This document shows positions 22,416 to 34,530 of a DNA stretch of 64,000 bases, one piece after another (positions within the stretch are counted from its first letter, which is position 1; each line of letters begins with the position of its first letter). Both the position numbers and the translations under genes were made by a program. The DNA is from Elymus sibiricus (Eukaryota; Streptophyta; Magnoliopsida; Poales; Poaceae), in contig CM077664.1 in the NCBI GenBank assembly GCA_039707655.1, positions 22,556,781 through 22,620,780 on the forward strand, written 5' to 3'. Below the pieces are notes generated by a model that made no database searches, was not told where the DNA came from, and was given only the letters and a program-made list of their open reading frames with translations.

Positions 22416-22551
22416 TACCAATCACGACATGATTTGTCTGTTAACGGATTCTACCCGTCGAGTACCCGGAGCACGCGCTTGTGAGCAACACGTCATAATA
22501 GAGTGTAAATTCCTCTAATTATGTAGATCAACAATAGGGTTGTAATCTAAC

Positions 22552-23048
22552 TGTTAAGATCCCTCCACTCGGATAACACTCATCCGCTCGGACGACATTC
22601 ATCCACTCGGGCGACATTCGTTCACTCGGACACACCAAGTCCACTCGGCTGCCACACGATGACTCGGACAAGGGAAGGCGGACGGACGGCATGGACTCTG
22701 GAACGTCAGGAGGCGCACGTCCTCGGGCGTTACTAGCATTTATTATGTCGGTTACCATGTGTAATGCCCTTCATCAACGCAATCATTCAAGTCCTTTGTA
22801 ACGTGAGTAGAAAAGTTGCCGGCGCACTCTATATAAGCCGCCCCGTAGCTCAGGTACCGGGGGGGGGGCATCCATTTGTAATCACCAGACACCAGAGAAA
22901 ACATAGCCTCCGGGCTCGAGACGTAGGGTTGTTAGCTCCTCCGCGAGGGGTCCGAACTCGTAAAATCCGTGTGTCACACTTGCGCCGTAGCTCGATCCAG
23001 CCTCTGTTCATACCCCTACTCTTTACTGTCAGATTCATTCCCACGACA
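22552..23048 (+). repeat. 5' LTR of gypsy element A
   Basis: It runs TGTTAAGATCCC to CCCACGACA, about 0.5 kb. A TATA box (CTATATAAGC, about 22829-22838) precedes the shared R-U5 part. The right end is fixed by the adjacent PBS; the left end is my best choice and not confirmed by a target duplication. Confidence 0.65.
22565..22678 (+). repeat. 19-bp CCACTCGG tandem repeat in the LTR U3
   Basis: (C/T)C(A/G)CTCGG starts at 22565, 22584, 22603, 22622, 22641 and 22660 (last as TGACTCGG), an exact 19-bp period over six units. It sits at the start of U3 about 160-270 bp upstream of the TATA box, where enhancer repeats usually lie. Confidence 0.85.
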
Positions 23049-23067
23049 GTTGGCGCCCACCGTGGGG
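23049..23067 (+). promoter_or_regulatory. Primer binding site of gypsy element A
   Basis: GTTGGCGCCCACCGTGGGG directly follows the LTR end. TGGCGCC is a usual gypsy PBS core; the tRNA partner is not determined here. Confidence 0.7.
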
Positions 23068-23113
23068 CTGCGCATTTAGCAGTCCACGGCGCAGGTGGAA
23101 TTTTCCGCTCATT

Positions 23114-24011
23114 ATGATTTCCGGCGTCGAGCTGGTGGCCGGCAGCGAGATCCGTTTCGTCGCCGATGATTCGGCGTGGCTTCAGGAAGCCCCGCTGGAC
23201 GTGGAGTCGTTGCCCGTCCGTGGCGCAGCGCACTTCCGTGCAAGTTCCTATGGAGTACTTCTCCAACAGCCGTCTGTCCCATACCAGGCGGCCCCCCGAC
23301 TCCCCGCCAGGCGTCGCCGCAAGCGCTCTGGCCGCTCGCGGCTCCAGCGGTGGGTAAAGCACGATGTGGCCCTCCAGGCTGCAGCCGAGCAGGTAGCTAC
23401 GCTCGAGCCTGATGAGTCGTTTCACGATCTGTTCGCCTCCCTACTTGAAGGGGAGGAGGAAGAAGGCAGTTTTGAGAGCATGGATTCTTCGGCAGATGTT
23501 TTGATGGCTGGCACGGACAACAGCCCGCCCGGATACTCCGGGCATCCGGACGGTCTTGGTCGCAGAGCTGATGAAGCGGCCGATGACACACTCGGCGGTG
23601 GCGCCCGGGTCGATGGGATGGCACCTCCTCCTACTCGAGAGCAGATTGACGAACTCAACAGGGTGACCGAGCAAACCCTACGCACGCCGATTACTGCGAC
23701 CACCCCCAAAGCACTCGTTTTGGAGTCAGCATGTTTGGCCACCTTGGCTGAGCGGGCACGCTTGGAGCAGCGAGAGAAGGCCCTCAAAGACCGGATCCGC
23801 GATCTCCCTAGTTCTAGTCGGAGCAGGAGGCAGTTGTTTCCGAATAACAATGCCCAGAATTACCGAGTATTGCGCACTCCGGTGCAAAACTTGGCGGCAG
23901 CAACACGGATTGCGGATTCCATTCAACCGTCAGGGTCAATAGCGGAAGGGCTCAGGCAAATACAGGCGCTCTTGAAGGCAACCATGGCACAAAATTCTGC
24001 TGTGTCCCAGT
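23114..24011 (+). pseudogene. gag: Gypsy element A gag, N-terminal part
   Basis: ATG 23114 opens a 300-codon N-terminal gag region (MISGVELVAGSEIRF) rich in Arg, Ala and acidic stretches, with a predicted coiled coil around LATLAERARLEQREKALKDR. It is uninterrupted up to AQNSAVSQ at about 24010, where a BARE-like LTR breaks in. The open frame continuing to 24118 is LTR sequence, not gag. It packages element RNA in the parent element. Confidence 0.8.
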
Positions 24012-26230
24012 TGTTGGCGAACGCGATAGAAAACAAAAAATTTCCGACCTACGCACCAGCCCAGGATCACTATGGAGATGCATACAAGGTTTTTGATCTG
24101 ATCATTACCGACTCGTAGCGCAGCGGAAGTAGAGTCGATGAAGATCGGCGATGCAGATCCCCGCAGCTAGGATTTACAACCTCCCAACCACGAGGATGTT
24201 CTCCCTCGTCTGCCCCTCGAACAGCCCTTCGGGAGGCAGTCAGACAGTCCCTCGGACGGTGTCCCGGACAACCCTTCGGGAGGACCCTCGAACTCGGACG
24301 GTATCTTGGACAGCCCTTCGGGAGGACCCTCGAACAGCCCCTCGGGCAAAATATCGAACCTACGACCTCTCTACGGGGCTACACACATACAGTGTCAGCT
24401 ATCCGGCAGGGCTTCGCCGCCCAGAACTAGTTCCCACCGGAACCTAGACAGCCTTTCGGCTCTACGAAACTATTTCGTGTGAGGGAGAGAAGAAGCCAGA
24501 TCATTGCATAGCATAATGTATGAGAGAAATAGTGAGTGTGGAGATCTCCTCTCCACCTCTATTTATAGGAAAAGCCAAGGGGTAGGGTGGCACTTGAAAA
24601 TACCAAAAAACCCATGCCATGTGACCACAAGGGCATAAAGGGAAGGCAAGTGGAGCTCCATGGAGGAGCTCCTCCCTTGGCCGGCCACACCATGTGGCCC
24701 CCTCCAAAAGGGGTTCCCTCCTCTCCAAGTCATCCCCTAGATCTTTTGGGGAAAGCCCAAAAAGGTGGCTTTCCAAAAAGCAACCAAAAAGTGCTTTTCA
24801 CTATTCATGAAAACATTTTTCCGCGACCGTTAAATCCGAAAATATTTCTGTAGGTCCAGAACATTTCCTGTAGCCCCTAAAATAATTCTGGACGCATTCC
24901 GAAACATTTCCAGATCAATGATTTTCATCAGCGAAAAGCAACCAAAGCATTTCCGGCTGCTACGAAACATTTCCGGTTTTTCTCTCCGAAAAAATTCCAG
25001 AAGTTCCCAGAACAATTCTGGCACCTCCAAAAGTTCCAGGCGCATGCCGAAACCTTTTTGGCTCAATGGTTTACTCCGAAACAACTTTTTGGTTTTACCG
25101 AAACTTTTCCGGTTTTCTCTCCGGAACTTTTCCGTTGTCTCCGAATCTTTTCCGGTGACTTTCTCTCACACTCCCTGTCTAGAATTCAGTAGATAGATGA
25201 CCCTTAAGCGTGTGACCCTGTAGGTTCGGTGAAGTATAGACATGACCGGAACACTTTCCGATCAATGATCAATAGCGGAACCGTGGACATCCATATTGAT
25301 CCCTATACCCACACTAATGAATATTCGAGTGAACCTGTAGTTTGCTGTGTGCTATTCCTGTTGCTTCGCGATATGTTACAAACACCGGAGGTGAGACTTA
25401 TCGGCATACCCGTGGATCAACAACTTGTCCACTATGCCAGTTATCTCATTACCGGTTTTGTTCTCTTTTCTCGTTTCCGTGTTCCGGCATCCCTATGATC
25501 AAATCACATTGTGTCTGGCCAGACGATGATGGATACCGTAACACCGAGAGGGCCCTAAGAATATCTCTCCATCGCCGGAGGAGAAAATCCCAATCTTGAG
25601 CTATCAAGTTTCTTGTCATACTTTTCCGTGAACCCGTAACTCGATAATCTCATAGCATAACATCAATCGGGTCGATTCAACACAAGTGTTCTTCTAACAT
25701 TGTGCCCTCAAAAGTTGCCGGCATAGACATGCCCATGATCAGGAAAATGTGATCATCATGCAATACTTGAGCTAGTCTTAGAGGCCAGACTAGGAATACA
25801 TTTTACCGTTTATTATTCCACACGTGCATATGAGTTATCCTCTGAGCCTCGTGGTTATTGTAGACTCGAGAACCATAGCAGTTATAGCACGGAATATAAA
25901 CATAATTATGAACATGGAGATAATAATAACATTTATTATTGCCTCTAGGGCATATCTCCTACAGACTCCCACTTGCACTAGAGTCAATAATCTAGTTAGT
26001 GCTAATGCACTTTACACCTATGGCATACCGGTGTAAAATATGCTTCGCTTGTGGTATAGTCCTTTTCCAACGGATCTGACAACTTCAGGTCCGTGTGTAT
26101 CTTTGCATATCCTCGCGTTTTCACGCTTTCACAAAATTCATATTTTGTGTGGACTTGGCTTTGTACATCTGTGAATCACTGGTCGAACCTTGATTCCTCA
26201 GACTGAGCTATGGAGCAACTATCTACAATA
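24012..26230 (-). mobile_element. Truncated BARE/Angela/WIS-like Copia element (3' LTR plus 3' internal end)
   Basis: The minus-strand LTR occupies 24012-25973: it starts (minus) TGTAGGAGATATGCCCTAGA, the well-known start of this family, and ends CGTTCGCCAACA. Just outside the LTR start is AGTGCAAGTGGGAGTC, the family polypurine tract, so this is a 3' LTR and 25974-26230 is the end of the internal region. The rest of the element is gone, and the junction at about 26230 passes straight back into gypsy gag. Confidence 0.85.
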
Positions 26231-26882
26231 GTGGACACAACCTAGTCAGCTCACAGCCCCCTTGTGCCTCGGCGGCGCAGGGAACCATCTCCCCAGAGAG
26301 ATGCAGCATTTACTCGGCGACCAGAACGCCCTATGTAGCACGGTGATCGATACCATGGACGGATATCACCCACTCGGCAGCAGGACGAGATGAGCCCTCC
26401 GAGGGACGTCCCATATCTGCCCCGGCAGTATGGTGACAGGTACCGCCATGGTGATGATCGAAGGCCCAGTCCGCCACACCTGCCGGGTAGGTTTTACCCC
26501 CGTGAACATGATGATGTTGATTACCGTGACCCCCAATTCAACGCTCGGTCCCTCCTCGCCCAGAATTTGGTGGACCGAGGCCGAGCAAACAGAGACTATA
26601 ATGAGAGAGATTATCCGAGTGGATCGAGTTCCTCGGGCCCGACGTGTTTCAGCAGGTACATCTACTCGGCTATGATTCCTGCAAACTTCAGGTGGCGGCA
26701 GGGATAAGCAAGTTCACGGGTGAGTCAAAACCGGAAACATGGCTAGATGATTACAGAGTGGCAGTCCAGATTGGAGGCGGCGATGATGATGTCGCAATAA
26801 AGCATCTTCCTTTGATGCTTGAAGGATCTACTCGGGCGTGGCTTAATCAGCTGCCGCCCAATAGTATTTTCAGCTGGGAGGA
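26231..26882 (+). pseudogene. gag: Gypsy element A gag, middle part
   Basis: The gag resumes after the BARE-like insert with GTGGACACAACCTAGTC and reads through SPPRDVPYLPRQYGDRYRHG, a repeat-like RSLLAQNLVDRG, then the start of the Retrotrans_gag fold (GISKFTGESKPETWLDDYRV, LNQLPPNSIFSWED). About 33 bp present in the inverted sister copy are missing at the junction. A frameshift lies near the FR/RWRQG step (about 26690). It is cut at the GAGGA target of the solo LTR. Confidence 0.75.
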
Positions 26883-29800
26883 TGTGATGCCCCCGAACTC
26901 AATCGTGCACTAAACATACATGTAGCATGCATGATCAAGATCAGTGACTCACGGAAGGATATCACAACACAACTCTACGACACAAATTTAAACATAAATC
27001 TTTATATTACAAACCAGGGTCACGAGGACCCAGAATACATCGGTCATCAAACAACATAAGTCTGGGTACAGACGAAGTTACACAAGTTTGCCTTAAGAAG
27101 GCTGAGAAAAACAACGACAACTGATCGAAAAGTCACAGGTCGCCTGCCTGGGACCTCTGAACTACTCCTGGTCGTCGATCTCCACATAGTACACGCCCTG
27201 GGGGTCTTCTGGCTCCATGGCATCATCATCTGAATGCAGCAACCGGGTAGAGGAAAAAGGTAGCAAAGCGACCGTGAGTACTCATCCAAAGTACTCGCAA
27301 GACTTACATCAGAACTATACTATGTATGCATCGGTGTCAAAGGAATGGGACTATATCTTTGGACTATACTGCAGAAATGCCAGAGTAGAGGGGGAAAAGC
27401 CTATCCTAATGAAGACTAGCATCTTGCAGCATCAGAAGAGAGTAGCGTATAATAACATATAGTAACATGTATATATCAGCAAAACCCTGAGATCCTTCCT
27501 CGACTACCCTGCGAGAAAGCGATCTCAGAGCAGTATAACAGTTAAGTATTAAATTAGTATCCGGTTCTAGTTGTAGAAGATCAGGATACAACTCCGAGCA
27601 TCCTGTTACCATGGACACGGCTATTCAAATAGATTACTTCCCTGGAGGGGTGCACCACATAACCCAATACGCTCGATTACCTCTGGCCGGACACACTTTC
27701 CTGGGTAATGTCCGACCTCGGATAATCGACACGCCGTAGTCCTACCTAGGCTCTCCAGAGAGGTCCTCTCCGGTCTACATCCTAAGCGCAAAGGGTTCAT
27801 GGGCCGATCGCCCTAAGCACTCCGGGACATTGCGCCATGCGCCGAGGTCCAAGTACCACCTCTGTCCTGGATGGCACTTGCCCCGACTGCACCACATCTC
27901 TAAACTGGACATCTGACAGAGCTTTCGGGACGATCGTACGATGCCGAGGGCCCCATAACTGTTATCCCGCGTGGTGGTTAGTGCGTATATGCCAATGGCA
28001 ACTCAGATCGAATACCCAAATCCGTTAGTGTATTATTAGAAGCTCGCGGACACGACCAGGGCTCCTGTCCCTCCGACTTGGTAACTCGCGGACTACGACC
28101 AGGGACCCGGCCCACCTCTCTACTAGGTGGTCTCCACCTGCCCTGTCTTTCCGCCACAATATCGCTCGCGGGTGCTCTCCGGGCCAACCCGACTTTAACA
28201 TACGGGGTTGTCATGACTCAGGTCCATACCATCAAGGTGAAATCTGAGGAATCACCCTCGATGAGTTAACGCTTGATATACTGCACGACAGAGACATCAT
28301 CGAGGGTGTAATACGAGGAACCACCCTCAGTAAGATCATACCTGATGTGCTGCACTGCAGAGTCAACAACGAGAGTGAAATACGAGGAACCACCCTCGAT
28401 AAGATCGCACTTGATGCGGCTCTGCAGAGTCATACAATTGCATGGCCCTAATGGTGTGTTCAAGTTTTGATAACGCGTCCAACTTATTCGGATAACCCTG
28501 ATAATGTAGCATGGCAACACTGACAAGGGTGTAGGGCCAACAGATGGAACAACAGCGTAGCTAAACTAGGCATGCTAGGATAACAGGTAAGCATTTATAA
28601 CAGGCGACAAAATCAAGCTATGCATCAGAATAGGATCTACCGAACAACAGCGGTAACAATACCTAATGCATGAAGTAGAGAGAAAGAATAGGCGATATAG
28701 GAATGATCAAGGGGGTTTTGCTTGCCTGGTTGCTCTGCAGATAAGACGGGATCCTCAATGGTGTAAGTCGATCACCGAATCATCAGCGGTCTGGGAATCT
28801 ACCGGAAAGGAAGTAACGGAGGGGAAAACAATAAATAACTGAGCAATCAAATGCACCACAGATGTATGTCACGGCAAAATGTGTTGGTGATATGCTCTAA
28901 CGCATTACTAAGCATTTTAATTGAAGTGGGAAAATATTCCCAGCTCCAGGTATTTTCTTCGGTATTGATATGGATGCAAAAGTTCAATGTTCATTATGTT
29001 AGAGGGGTGTGACAGGTATGTGGATGGCATATTCGGATTCGTTATATTTTTCTGATCATTTTTCATATATAAATTATTTTCATCTGAGCTACGGATTATT
29101 TTATATGATTTTCTAAAATTTAAATGATTTTCTGAATTTACTGCATTTATTTTTATTTCAAATTTAAAACGCTAAATACTTTTATTACACAGCCAGAGCC
29201 AGCCACAGTCAATGACATGTGGGGTCAGCCAACTGCTGACTCAACAGTCAACATTGACCAGGTCAATGGGTGAACAGTGATGGTGGGACCCAGGTGTCAT
29301 TGACACAGATGTTAATTAGTCTGTTTAATTTAGTTTAATTAGTGGTGGGGCCCCACTGTCAGTGTCACAGGGATTTAATTAGAGTTAATTAATCGCTACA
29401 GTGTAGGGGACCCACATGTCAAAGACTTATTTTAATCGAAGGGTTATTTAGAGAGGGGGGTCCACCTGTAAGTGTCTGTTTAACAGATGGATTAATTTAT
29501 CCAGTGATTAACCCTAAGCTAACTAGCTGACGGGCGGGGCCCACAGGTCAGCGACCCAGCCGGGGATTTAAACGCCGGCGCGCGCTCCGGCGCGGCAGAA
29601 CGCAGCGGCGACGGTCGGAATCGTCGCTCCGACGACCAAATGAGCGGCGGAGACCACAGTTCGAACGGGCGCATCGGTGCGCATCTACTGGTGCCATCAA
29701 TTCGTGCGGGGACGGCTTAAGGCGACGGCAACGATGACGGGGAGCGGCGGCCGGATCAAGAGCTCGAGGGGATCGAGCCTACGGGACGCGCACGAGTCAA

Positions 29801-30774
29801 CAGAGAGGGGAAGAAGCAGCGGGAGCTCACAGCGAGGCTAGTGGGGAGCTCAGGGGAGCCGGGGGTGGTCGGAGTGCGGCAAATCGACGGCGATGGCGAT
29901 GGCGGCCGACAGGGAAGAAGAGGACGGATCCGGCGCTGCGGGGCTCTCCGGCTCTATCTGCTCCTCCAAGACGAAGTAGTCGACGACGGCGCTTCCGCTG
30001 GACAGATTTTCAGTCGACGGGGACGACTATGGCCGCGCGAACGGAGGAGGTCATGGCGGCGGTGGCTCGGTTGTACGTTGCGGGGAAGAGAACGAGCGAG
30101 GGAGGAGGAAAGCGGCGATTAGGGTTTGTCCTGGGGGTTGCCGGCGACCTTATCCAGCCCTGGGAGCCGGCGGATGCTCGACAGGTGGCCATCTGCGGCG
30201 AGGGCGCGCACGCGCACGACACGGGGAGGAGGGAAGCGGGAGGTTGGGGATGACCCCGCTGTGGGCTGGGCCGACTACTGTGCACTTGCTGCCCAGTTGC
30301 ACAGTGGGCATTTTCCATTTTCCTTTTTCTATTTTCTGTCTTGTTTTTTCTACACTGTTTTGCATTTTATTTTCTTATCAAATGATTTTAGTTAGATATG
30401 AAACTTGGTACTTAATTACTAGCTAATATTAGCAGACCACACACAAGCTTTGGAATTATTTGGAAAAGCCTAAACATTTATTTATTTTGAAATGGCCCAA
30501 TTAGTTGTTGTTGTTTCTGTTTAAAATAGGTTAGGGGCATTTAAATATTTCAAATGATGTTGTTTCCTGCATGACAATTTACTAGTGATTATTTGCAATA
30601 TTATGAACACTTTTGTTTTAATGTTTGAAGAAATAATAATTTGACTTAAATTTTAAAATTTGAATTTGACTATGTGAGTTGGATTAATTTTTAATTGCAA
30701 TTTACTTATGATGCTCATGATGACAAGGCACATTATTATGGTTAACGACATGACTATAATCTGGGGATGTCACA
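26883..30774. mobile_element. 3.9-kb solo LTR (gypsy type) with GAGGA target duplication
   Basis: It starts TGTGATGCCCCCGAACTC and ends GGGGATGTCACA, an inverted TGTGATG/CATCACA-like pair allowing one mismatch. GAGGA flanks it at 26878-26882 and 30775-30779. There is no PBS, coding region or second LTR copy, so it is most simply a solo LTR of a long-LTR gypsy family (Tekay/Del-like by length, tentative). A GC-rich promoter-like part lies near 29560-30240. Removing it restores gag WED|FSRVFVKNF-type sequence. Confidence 0.8.
28234..28440. repeat. 69-bp tandem repeat, three units
   Basis: Units start at 28234, 28303 and 28372 with an exact 69-bp period. Each holds GGTG(T/A)AAT, GAGGAACCACCCTC and (C/G)CAGAGTCA. 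It lies inside the solo LTR. Confidence 0.9.
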
Positions 30775-30779
30775 GAGGA

Positions 30780-31400
30780 CCTCTCCCGAGTGTTCGTCAA
30801 GAATTTCGAAGGAACCTACAAGCGGCCAAGTGGGCTAGCCGAGTTCCAGCATTGTGTTCAGAAGACCAACGAAACCTTGCGAGAGTTCATCCAGAGATGG
30901 ACCACTTTTCATAACTCAGTTGAGAACATAACCGAGCATCAAGCCATTTGCGCCTTTAAACAAGGCGTAAGGTACCGAGCGCTAACCCTCAAATTCGGCG
31001 GCACAGACGTTCGTACCCTGAGCCGAATGATGGAGATAGCGAACCATTACGCCAATGGGGAGGAAGATAACCGACTGAGGAGTGGCAAGGGCCGAGCTGG
31101 AGATGCAAACCAGTCGGGCCAAAATCGTGGGAAGCAAAAGCGCAAGGCCAAGGCAGTGGATAACGCTGAACTTGCGGCTCTTGCCGGACAAGTAAAAGGC
31201 AAAGGGCAACAAAAACAAAAGAAAGAGTGGGTTCCGAAGAAGAAATATGACTCGGAGGGTGATATACTTGACCAACCTTGTCAAGTTCACACCAAGAAGG
31301 ACGAAGTGGGCAATCTGATTCTGCCCAAGCATACCACTCAGCAATATCGATTACTGAAAAAGTTCTTGAAAGACGATCAGTCTAATGACAAGGATCAGGA
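30780..31400 (+). pseudogene. gag: Gypsy element A gag, C-terminal part
   Basis: It continues the Retrotrans_gag fold (VFVKNFEGTYKRPSGLAEFQ, TLREFIQRWTTFHN, AFKQGVRYRALTLKF), then a basic linker (KGKGQQKQKKEWVPKKK) and HTKKDEVGNLILPKH. It is open from about 30781 to 31395, then passes into the inverted sister copy, whose antisense sequence adds a few codons before a stop at 31438-31440. Confidence 0.85.
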
Positions 31401-31671
31401 TGCCCATTTCCTTCAACGTGTCGGCATAAAGGATGCTTAAGCCACTGCCACCATCCATGAGAACCTTGCGTAATCGGAATCCGTTAACAAGGGGGTCGAC
31501 CACCAAAGCCTGCCGCCCAGGGGTCGGTATGTGGGCCGGGTGGTCCGCCTGATCAAAGGTGATGGGCGTCTTAGCCCAATCCAGGTATTTAGGGACAGCT
31601 GGCATCACCATACTGACTTCCCGATTGATAACTTTCAACTTTCGTTTGCACTCGGGATCGGCAAAGATCAT
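31351..31671 (-). pseudogene. pol: Gypsy element B protease region (retropepsin-like), truncated
   Basis: After the gag linker (IFADPECKRKLKVINREVSM) comes an aspartic protease start: LVNGFRLRKVLMDGGSGLSI with LYADTL. The D-G-G-S-G replaces the usual D-T/S-G-A, as in many Triticeae gypsy proteases. A one-base deletion near 31670 separates it from gag. It is cut off at KEMGI (about 31400); the last codons are antisense element A. Confidence 0.75.
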
Positions 31672-33949
31672 AAAGCTTTTTCCATAACAGGGAAACCCCC
31701 AGAGGGTTTCTTTCCCCCGTCGCTGTCATCCAGATCCTTGTCATCAGACTGATCGTCTTTCAAGAACTTTTTCAGCAATCTACATTGCCGAGTGGTATGC
31801 TTGGGCAGAATTAGATTGCCCTCTTCGTCCTTCTTGGTGTGAACTTGCCAAGGTTGGTCAAGTATATCATCCTCCGAGTCGTCCTTCTTCTTCGGAACCC
31901 ACCCTTTCTTCTGTTCCTGTTGCCCTTTGCCTTTTACTTGTCCGTCAAGAGCCGCAAGTTCAGCGTTATCCACTACCTCGGCCTTGCGCTTCTGCTTCCC
32001 ACGATTTTGGCCCAATTGGTTTGCATCTCCAGCTCGACCCTTGCCACTCCTCAGTCGGTCATCTTCCTCACCATGGTCGTAACAGTTCACTATCTGCATC
32101 ATTCGGCACTGGGTAGGAACGTCTGTGCGGACGAATTTGAGGGTTAGCTCTCGGTACCTTACGCCTTGTTTAAAGACGCAAATGGCTTGATGCTTGGTTA
32201 CGTTCTCAACTGAGTTATGGAAAGTGGTCCATCTCTGGATGTACTCTCGCAAGGTTTCGTTGCTCTTCGGAACACAATGCTGCAACTCGGCCATCCCACC
32301 TGGCCGCTTGTAGGTTCCTTCGAAATTCTTGACGAACACTCGGGAGAAGTCCTCCCAGCTGAAAATACTGTTGGGCGGCAGCTGATTAAGCCACACCCGA
32401 GCAGATTCTTCAAGCATCAAAGGAAGATGCTTCATTGCGACATCATCATCGCCGCCTCCAATCTGGACGGCCACTCGGTAATCATCTAGCCATGTTTCCG
32501 GTTTTGACTCACCAGTGAACTTGCTTATCCCTGCCGCCAACTTGAAGTTCGCAGGAATCACCGCCGAGTGGATGTTCCTGCTGAAACACGTCGGGCCTGA
32601 GGAACTCGACCCACTTGGATAATCTATGGCATTATAGTCTCTGTTTGCTAGGCCTCGGTCCACCAAATTTTGGGCGAGGAGCGACCGACCGTTGAATTGG
32701 GGGTCACGGTAATCCACATCATCATGTTCACAGGGGTAAAACCTACCCGGCAGGCGCGGCGGACTGGGCCTTCGATCATCACCATGGTGGTACCTGTCGC
32801 CATACTGCTGGCAGATATGGGACGTCCCTCGGAGGGCTCATTCGACCATGGTAACGATCGTCCTGCTGCCGAGTGTGTGATATCCGACCATGCTATCGAC
32901 CACCGTGTTGCATAGGGTGTTCTGGTCGCCGAGTAAATGCTGCATCTCTTAGGGGAGATGGTTCCTTGCGCCGCCGAGGCACAAGGGGGATGTGAGCTGA
33001 CTGGGTTGTGTCCGCTCTGGCCGACTTGCTGTGTATACAGTTTTGTGACTGGGACACGGCAGAATTTTGTGCCATGGCTGCCTTCAAAAGCGCCTGTATT
33101 TGCCAGAGCCCTTCCGCTGCTGACCCTGACGGTTGAATGGAATCCGCAATCCGCGTTGCTGCCGCCAAGTTTTGCACCGGAGTGCGCACTACTCGGTAGT
33201 TCTGGGCATCGTTATTCGGAAACAACTGCCTCCTGCTCCGACTGGAACTAGGGAGATCGCGGATCCAGTCTTCGAGGGCCTTCTCTCGCTGCTCCAAGCA
33301 TGCCCGCTCAGCCAAGGTGGCCAAACGTGTAGACTCCAAAACGAGTGCTTTGGGGGTGGTCACCGTAATCGGCGTGCGTAGGGTTTGCTCGGTCACCCTG
33401 TTGAGTCCGTCAACCTGCTCCCGAGTAGGAGGAGGTGCCGTCCCATCGACCCAGGCGCCACCGCCGAGTGTGTCATCGGCCGCTTCATCAGCTCTGCGAC
33501 CATGACCGTCCCGATGCCCGGAGTATCCGGGCGGGCTGTTGTCTGTGCCAGCCATCAAAACTTCTGCCGAAGAATCCACGCTCTCACAACTTCCTTCTTC
33601 CTCCTCCCCTTCATGTAGGGAGGCGAACAGATCGTGAAACGACTCATCAGGCTGGAGCGTAGCTACCTGCTCGGCTGCAGCCTAGAGGGCCACGACATGC
33701 TTTACCCACCGCTGGAGCCGCGAGCGGCCAGAGCGCTTGCGGCGATGCTTGGCGGGGAGTCGGGGCGCCGCCTGGTACGGGACAGACGGCTGTCGGAGAA
33801 GTACTCCATAGGAAGTGCGTTGCTCCGCGGACGGGCAACGACTCCACGTCCAGCGGGGCTTCCTGAAGCCACGCCGAATCGTCGGCGACGAAACGAAGGG
33901 CACCGAAACGGATCTCACTGCCGGCCACCATCTCGACGCCGGAAATCAT
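31668..33949 (-). pseudogene. gag: Gypsy element B gag, frameshifted
   Basis: It reads MISGVEMVAGSEIRF from 33949, then frameshifts in the THF/YGVLL region (about 33815), has a TAG near 33690, and a further break near 32893. From 32717 to 31668 it is open: DYRDPQFNGRSLLAQNLVDR, Retrotrans_gag fold and the basic linker, ending GGKKPSGGFPVMEKAL. Colinearity with element A shows exactly where A's two nested insertions lie. Confidence 0.85.
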
Positions 33950-34014
33950 GATGAACGGAAAATTTCACCTGCGCCGTGTACTGCTAAATGCGCAGCCCCA
34001 CGGTGAGCGCCAAC

Positions 34015-34530
34015 TGTCGTGAGAATGAATCTGACAGTAAAGAGTAGGGGTATGACCAGAGGCTGGATCTAGCCACGGCGCAAGTGTGTCACACAGATTT
34101 TACGAGTTCGGGCCCCTCGCGGAGGAGTTAACAACCCTACGTCTCGAGCCCGGAGGCTATGTTTTCTCTGATGTTTGGTGATTACAAATGGATGCCCCCC
34201 GTACCTGAGCTACGGGGCGGCTTATATAGAGTGCGCCGGCCCCAACAAGCTTCCTTAAGCATATTTAGGACAGTAAAACTGAACCCCTTCTCTGCCCTCT
34301 CACGCATCCATACTTTCTGACCATCAGATCGTGTCACCAGATTGATTTTCGGCCGTCAATTGCTCTGTAATCCCGTGCTTTCTCGCGAACGGGGTAGCTG
34401 TCCTAGAGGGCAGCTACTCTCCTGTGGAAAAATCCGAGTTACGTGGTTGATTGGGCCATATGCACCCGCAGGCGGCCCATCTAGCGTCGGGTAAGCCCAC
34501 CGAAACAATTCACCTCACGTGGGGAACGAC
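34015..34530 (-). repeat. 5' LTR of gypsy element B
   Basis: The inner end is fixed by the PBS (minus GTTGGCGCTCACCGTGGGG at about 33996-34014). A TATA box reads CTCTATATAAGCCGCCCC on the minus strand near 34225. U3 lacks the 19-bp repeats of element A. The outer end is inferred. Confidence 0.6.

Larger units (their letters stand above)
22552..31400 (+). mobile_element. Gypsy LTR retrotransposon A (gag part), interrupted by two nested insertions
   Basis: 5' LTR, PBS and a gag gene read on the plus strand. The gag is split by a BARE-like insertion (24012-26230) and a solo LTR (26883-30774); with these taken out it aligns colinearly to the inverted sister copy at 31400-34530. It ends within the gag-protease linker at about 31400, where the inverted copy begins. 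Pol and the 3' LTR are missing. Confidence 0.85.
31400..34530 (-). mobile_element. Gypsy LTR retrotransposon B, inverted relative of element A
   Basis: On the minus strand: LTR (34015 to about 34530), PBS, gag, and the start of protease, truncated at about 31400 where it abuts element A tail to tail. Gag matches element A at most positions but keeps the stretch lost at A's BARE-like junction. R-U5 and PBS match A, but U3 upstream of the TATA box is quite different. The outer LTR boundary is uncertain (34460-34530); ACGACA ending at 34530 would pair with TGTCGT at 34015. Confidence 0.8.

Noticed and set aside
24012..24118. C-terminal 36 codons of the gypsy A gag frame
   Set aside because: They lie within the BARE-like LTR; the sister copy shows different sequence after the AVSQ position.
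28234..28440. CRISPR array
   Set aside because: Three directly tandem 69-bp units without spacers in plant DNA; a minisatellite.
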